From: Pseudorasbora parva
Lineage: Eukaryota; Chordata; Actinopteri; Cypriniformes; Gobionidae
Reading direction: 5' to 3'
DNA: 64,000 nucleotides
Assembly (NCBI RefSeq): GCF_024679245.1
Contig: NC_090172.1
Coordinates: 40,578,776 to 40,642,775 of the forward strand
Made by a program: the position numbers and the translations under genes. The notes under the pieces were generated by a model. That model searched no databases, was not told the origin of the DNA, and saw only the letters and a list, made by a program, of their open reading frames with translations. This document shows, in pieces, positions 58,694 through 64,000 of this stretch (the first letter of the stretch is position 1; each line of letters starts with the position of its first letter).

Positions 58694-61600
58694 GTAAGTG
58701 ACGAGTTTTTAAAAAGATTTGCTTGTTTTGTTTTATGAAAACTGTTGAATAGAATTTGCGTGGTTTTTGTTTCTTGGCGTAGTTGAATGACTTCATATAC
58801 TTTCCGGAGTGTTATCCCATGCACTAGGCTATTCATTGTTTTGTTATCAAGAATTGCATTAAGGGAAATCTTTTGACACTTCATGTCACATTCTCTTACA
58901 GGCCAGAACATGGGCATTGTAGTCTTTGTGCTGCATGGACTAACTTTTTGGTCGAGTAACTTTGGAAAAATTACACTTTCTTTTTTTCCCTTTTTTTTTT
59001 TGACCGTATGAATTTAAGACGAGAGAGAATTTTCTGTTACACTTCTGTACTCTTACTCTTACACTTACACTTACAACTTCTAAAAATGACAAAAAAGTTA
59101 TATTTTCCTTGAACATGCAATCACAAATAACACAAACAACCTTACATTCAGGAGCAGCTTCCACTTGAAATCTTCACCCTCCCCTCTTTTTAATTTCCAT
59201 GTCAAAGAGCCTGGCAGAGAACCGTGTGGGAAACTGCATGGGGGTTAGTTATTGAAGGGCTTTTTCAAGGGTTTTGTTTTAATCCTTCAAAATGAAGGGA
59301 TCTCACTGCGTTGTGAAGATGATTCAGAGGAACTGATGTCATGTTCACTCAACATTTGATGTTCATGTGCTCTCTTACTCTGAGTTTTGTTTTGACTTGA
59401 TGACTCTGACACATGGGAAATAAGCATTCCACAGGCTTTCAGAGCCAGACTTTTGTCACTGGTTGCCCTCTGACTTAACAGAACACAAAGGATCATGGGA
59501 GCACACCCTCTCTTTTTGTGACATTTGTGTAGCTCTCTTTTAGAGTTTCAGCATTCATTCAGTATATTTAAACGCGCACAAATATTTCAGTCTTTATCAA
59601 ATAATTAAATATATTATACATTAGAACCTAAAGTAATTTATTATCTTATGTTATATCCAAATAAAATTATTGTGGGTCGTATTAGATATAGACAAATGTG
59701 AAAAGTCAAGCAGGAATGGAAGGAACCGTTCTGGAATGAGGACTTTTTAAAACTAATTTATAGGAGTCTCAAGATCTACATTTTGCAATTCATTAATTTT
59801 ACAATTCATCCCAGTTTACTAAAATAATAAATGTAAAATAATAAATGGCAAGAGCGAGGATTCCCCCCCCCCAGATGATGATAGCAGGACAGGAATGTGC
59901 AATAATAAACAAATGTCTATGTTTATTTTAATAATACTGATGCATACAACAATATATTCTAATAGCTGTGGAGCCTGTAAACATCTTATTTATAATAAAG
60001 GCATGACCAGATTAATTAAGAACAATGTGTTACTGATTTTGTCAGAGAGAAAAGAGTAATAAAAGAATGTGTTTGTGCAAAACATCAAAATTAGTTGTTT
60101 GTGGTTGTACTACTTAGAACATCCTGGCAATATAGGCCCAGTTCATGCAAATGTGTCACCTTAATTTTGTATCCACACCCTTATAAACCCTTCTGTAGAA
60201 TGCGTAAGGGCCTTATGAAATCCAGTTCTATGTTTCCATTTAAATTCCCTGGATTCCAATATAATGGTTTAAATATGTTTTGATAGTCAAAAATGATGTC
60301 TAATCAGTTAATAATTATATATTTACAGTACATTCTACTGTAAAATAGTAATGTATTTCTGTCATAGTTTCTTTTATGTTCAAAACAAACTTTTATTTTA
60401 GCAGTTCTGGGTGTACCTAATGATAGTTTTGTCTACGGAAATGGATAAATGCTCATGATATGAACTCTATAGTTGGTCCACGTTTTCAGCAACATGGAAA
60501 TCTTTTAGGGTTCGAACTTCTAAACCGATTAACAGCTTCAGCCGTCATTCATCTATGAAAAACACCACCAAATATTCAGCAAAGCATGACATTTGATGTT
60601 CCAAAAGTACTGAAGTCAAACTAGTTTGGAGCAACATGTGGGGGAATAAGAGAGTACATCAATTTCAATATGGGGGATGAACTAACCCTGGTGAAGATGT
60701 TTACAGCACTCTGCCATGTTTACATTCAACTCAACTTTGTCTTCAAGAGTATCATAGTGTGCAAGCAGTGGTGTTTCTGGCTCTATGAAGCCCTTGAGGC
60801 ATGCCTGAGGCCTGAATTAAACGAATGCACGGTGGCCTAACTGCATCTCACTTGCAGTTTTTGTTTTCAGTTTTCACTTCAGTGAACAAACTACCTAAAG
60901 CTGTCAACCCTGAGAGATGGATTTCTCAAACCTTTCTGCCTTAATTTTTGTTGTTGAGTGCATATTCCACACTTTTGATAACATCTAATTGATTTAACCG
61001 ATGAATCTAATTTTAATGCATCTCAACATCATAGAATATTTTCTGTGAGTACCTGTTTTGCTTCTGGCATTTTACATGAGTCATGACCGTCATAAATTTT
61101 CTTCAAGATTGGCTATTGACTAATGGACGAAAAAAAAATATTGTAATAGGCTTTCTTTGCTGAATCACTGAATCTGTTTGCATTACAAATAACCATGTTA
61201 AGGGCCTCTTTGTTTTCCAGCTCTAAAGGGTGCTCTGGCACCAAAAAGCAAATCAGGACAACTGTACACTGCTTAAAGGGTCCTTTCTTCACACACACAC
61301 ACACAAAAAAAAATTGTCATAATTTACTCACCCTCCTTTTTTGGTCCAGATTTTCAGCGATGGAAATCATAGGGCCCTAAACACAGGCTTGCTTTTGCTT
61401 TGAGAAACGTGAGCAGTTAAATGCAAAGTCTTGAGGCGCGCTTTTTTAAGTTGAACTGATTTTAACTTGAGCACTGTCTTTATAGAATGTCATGCGCGAG
61501 ATGCTGCAAAAGATGTAAACACAAAGGTTATACACATCTGTAGCGCGTTTAGAAACCAGTAGAAACATAGCACATTGGAATGGAAAAACGCGTTCTGTGT

Positions 61601-62059
61601 GAACGGCCATTTAGTCACCATTCCCCTATATTGTTTGGAAAAAACATTATCAAATATTCAGCCAGTTGTCTTTTTCTCAGTTTTTTTCCTCAATTTGAAG
61701 AACAGATATAGATTATTAATTCCCAGTAATTGATTTTAGGTGAGTTGTGTGCAGAACAGAAAACAGTGCGTGGGTCTTCTTGTTTCTTTAATAGTTTAAA
61801 ATCACTTCACATTAAAAATAAAATGCACACAAAGGAATTGATAATAGGAAAAGCCTATTTAATTCTGATCACTCAAACAAACCAATTCAGTATGAAAGCA
61901 TTTCAGATGAAACTAGACAAATGTAAATTTATCTGGTTGTTTAAACCACGTGTGTAAATTTTACTTCTGGCAAACGGTTAAAAAATAAACTTGAGAGCGT
62001 GTTGTGGGCTATATGTTGTAGTCTGATAGATATGATGGTGCTACTATAAGTAAAGCAAG
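58694..62059. other. Probable uaca intron 1, no exon seen
   Basis: AT-rich sequence with chance ORFs only. A short CA run and a fragment of the TTAA/ACTCACCC MITE family occur near 61265-61335 (AAAGGGTCCTTTCTTC, then TCATAATTTACTCACCC). No further exon recognised. Confidence 0.55.
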
Positions 62060-62078
62060 TATATATATATATATATAT

Positions 62079-62725
62079 TAGGGCCGCGACTCGATTAAAA
62101 AAATTAATCTAATTAATTAGAGGCTTTGTAATTAATTAATCGCATTTTAATTGCATATAAATATTTGACCTGAGAACAATGAGAAGTAATTTTTCACATG
62201 TATTTTTAGTATACCATTGAATAATGACTGAATACATAAGCTTAATCAACAAAATATTGTTTATTTATTTCAGTCCAGCAGACCAGTGCATGTTTGCCAT
62301 TAAGTTTAGCAAAAGCATTTTTGTGATATTTGAGGCTCAATGTGCTGCAGTGATACGCAAATACCTTGTTGTATAGCTTGCACACACCCATGCTCTTGAC
62401 GACGCTTCCATTCTTTCGTTTTTTTAAACAAAATGTCCCATCCACGGGGCCAAGCAAAGCAGTCTCATCAGCTTCTTCGTTCCATAGCTTCGTTCATGTT
62501 CACACGGTTTGTTGTTGTCGTGACTCCGGAGCGCTAGTTGGTGTTCCAGTATAATTGGTCCGTCGAAACTCATTCATTTAAAAACGTTCCGCGGTGCAAA
62601 AATAAGTGTGGTAAATTTTTTTTTTTTTTTTTGCGTAATTAATTAACGCGTTAAAGTCACGTAATTAACGCGTTAAAGTCACGTAATTAATTAATCTTAA
62701 TTAACGCGTTAAAGTCCCAGCCCTA
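62079..62725 (-). mobile_element. hAT-like TAGGGCC element with BED-finger remnant, copy 2
   Basis: Reverse orientation to copy 1; starts TAGGGCCGCGACTCGATT and ends GTTAAAGTCCCAGCCCTA, with TA repeats on both sides. The minus strand encodes VDGTFCLKKRKNG, GVCKLYNKVFAYHCSTLSLK and a KYH, which is BED-finger-like with the second Cys of the CxxC replaced by Tyr. It lacks the hairpin of copy 1. Confidence 0.7.
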
Positions 62726-62740
62726 ATATATATATATATA

Positions 62741-62990
62741 TAGGGCTGGGCGATATGGCCAAAAATTCATATCCCGATATAGCTCATTTGATATCCCGAT
62801 AACGATATACATAACGATAAAGCATTTTTTCTGTTAATTCAGTTTATGAATTGTCTATACAAAATTGCAATGTGGAAATGCAGTTTGAAATGATATACAA
62901 AACAAATAAAGGTAGTATGGACTACATTTTTATTTTATTTAGATCCTTTTTTTCAAGCAAGACAGTTGGTAAAGTTAACACCTGCCTAGG
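62741..62990 (+). mobile_element. hAT-like TAGGGCTGGGCGATATGG element, 5' end
   Basis: Begins TAGGGCTGGGCGATATGGCC directly after a (TA)8, then ATATCCCGATA repeats, a well-known terminal signature of fish hAT-like elements. Its other end is not in the window. Confidence 0.6.
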
Positions 62991-64000
62991 GATGTTAACC
63001 GATGACCGTTTGACCGATGGCTGACCGTATCAACGTTAACCGATCAAAGTTGTCGGTTAAAAGAAAAGAAAAGTGATCTCTAAATTAGGCTATTATACAG
63101 TGGACTAAACGCTACTACAGTTAGCCATCTCATTCCAAAATCTTTTTATGTGAAGTGAACATATTCCTCACACTCAATTTTCCATAACTCGCCTGTTTGT
63201 ACTTAATAAACCAATAAAAACATTTGACGCGAGGTCACAGCGTTTGTTTGTGCGCTCACAAGGTTTGCAAAAAGTAAACAGGCTAAACACTCGAGGTTAG
63301 AGCCAGAGCAGACGACAGTATGAAGCGTGCATTTCGCTTAAGATGGGCTTACATTTGGAAATATCTACATTTCAGTGGTAACACATAAGGTGTTGATCGT
63401 CTTTTTTTTAATTATTGTTAGCACTACCTCGAACTAAAGCCGCGACGTCTCTTCGGAGCTGTCATTTTCTTAAATGAGCCGCGGCAATGTTTCAAATGAG
63501 CTTCTTACGCTAGACAAACGCCTTTATTTTCTAACGCCATCACCTTGACCAAACCATTTCGAAACTAAGGAGCCATTGTCCTCAGATTACAAACAAGCTC
63601 CTCGGAAAAGCGTTTGCACTCGTGTTTCGCGCTGTGGGGGATTTTAAAAAAGTGACGTGAGTGGACGGGAGCGCTAGGAGGACAGTGCGTGTGTATGTGT
63701 GTGTGTGAGCTGGAGCGCGGCTCGCGGCTGTTATTTCAAATTCGCCATCCCTACACCTGCCATTAAAATATTTCAATATATGGCTATATGGTGTGCCACG
63801 CGTAAAAGCCTGTTGCAGCGTCTGTGTCTGAAGTTTGTTTTGAGCGCTATGCCACCACTCTGGCATAATTACTCTGAGAATTACCCTGGTCTGAACCGCG
63901 TCTACTACCGTCTTCCTCCATGTTTGTTTATGTATTGCAGCGTGCATGGGCAAGCCGTGCCGTGAGGTGCATCTTGACGTAAAGTTCTGCCGTAAACGCC
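62991..64000. repeat. Probable further transposon, incomplete
   Basis: AGGGATGTTAACCGATGACC, with repeated ACCGATGG/GTTAACCGAT, looks like a second element inside or beside the hAT-like one. The rest to the window end is GC-richer. Frames of 123 and 88 aa on opposite strands overlap and show no domain. The class is not resolved. Confidence 0.35.

Noticed and set aside
63582..63965. 123-aa and 88-aa frames at the window end as uaca or another gene
   Set aside because: Mutually antisense, no domain, adjacent to TE termini and without splice support.

Overview
The window looks like a piece of a teleost, most probably cyprinid (carp/minnow group), nuclear chromosome. The evidence is small GT-AG exons in multi-kilobase introns, very long CA/TG, CT and TA microsatellites, and dense DNA-transposon remnants of the kinds that crowd cyprinid genomes: TTAA-flanked MITEs, Tc1-like copies, hAT-like TAGGGC elements and foldback MITEs. 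The species cannot be named from sequence alone.

Three genes lie on the + strand. (1) A complete pias1 orthologue, a SUMO E3 ligase, runs from the ATG at 2050 to the stop at 48124. It has 14 coding exons that join in frame to 650 codons. SAP, PINIT, SP-RING and SUMO-interaction motifs are all intact. Introns 1 (21 kb) and 2 (16 kb) hold most of the repeats. The 3' UTR probably ends near 51090. (2) An intronless 339-residue rhodopsin-class receptor of the relaxin-3/INSL5 receptor type (RXFP3-like) lies at 52196-53215, with a promoter-like block just upstream. (3) A short exon at 58646-58693 encodes 16 residues resembling the N-terminus of UACA and ends at a perfect GTAAGT donor. The rest of the window would be its first intron. 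PIAS1 and UACA are both on human 15q23, so the order fits conserved synteny with an RXFP3-type gene between them.

Repeats by region: 2.7-5.2 kb MITEs; 6.3-11.4 kb three copies of a ~1.1 kb TTAA element; 12.1-13.5 kb a helicase-fragment MITE and a second TTAA family; 17.4-20.3 kb a nest of two different Tc1 fragments around a TTAA element; 21.8-22.5 kb CA and CT tracts; 24.4-25.3 kb a BED-finger hAT-like element in a TA tract with a 116-bp hairpin inside it; 26-29 kb two more helicase-fragment MITEs; 33-36 kb CT/TG tracts and nested inverted repeats; 37-40 kb foldbacks and a fourth helicase-fragment MITE; 42.5-47.1 kb AT-rich interspersed repeats and a fifth helicase-fragment MITE in pias1 introns; 57.3-57.8 kb a TG-flanked module; 62.1-64 kb hAT-like elements.

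The most unusual observation is a ~0.5 kb MITE present five times, with 9-10 bp target duplications in four copies. Each copy carries a decayed piece of a RecQ-like helicase (motif 0 FxxRxxQ and motif I LPTGYGKS). No CRISPR array, rRNA, complete tRNA, LTR retroelement or viral sequence was recognised.
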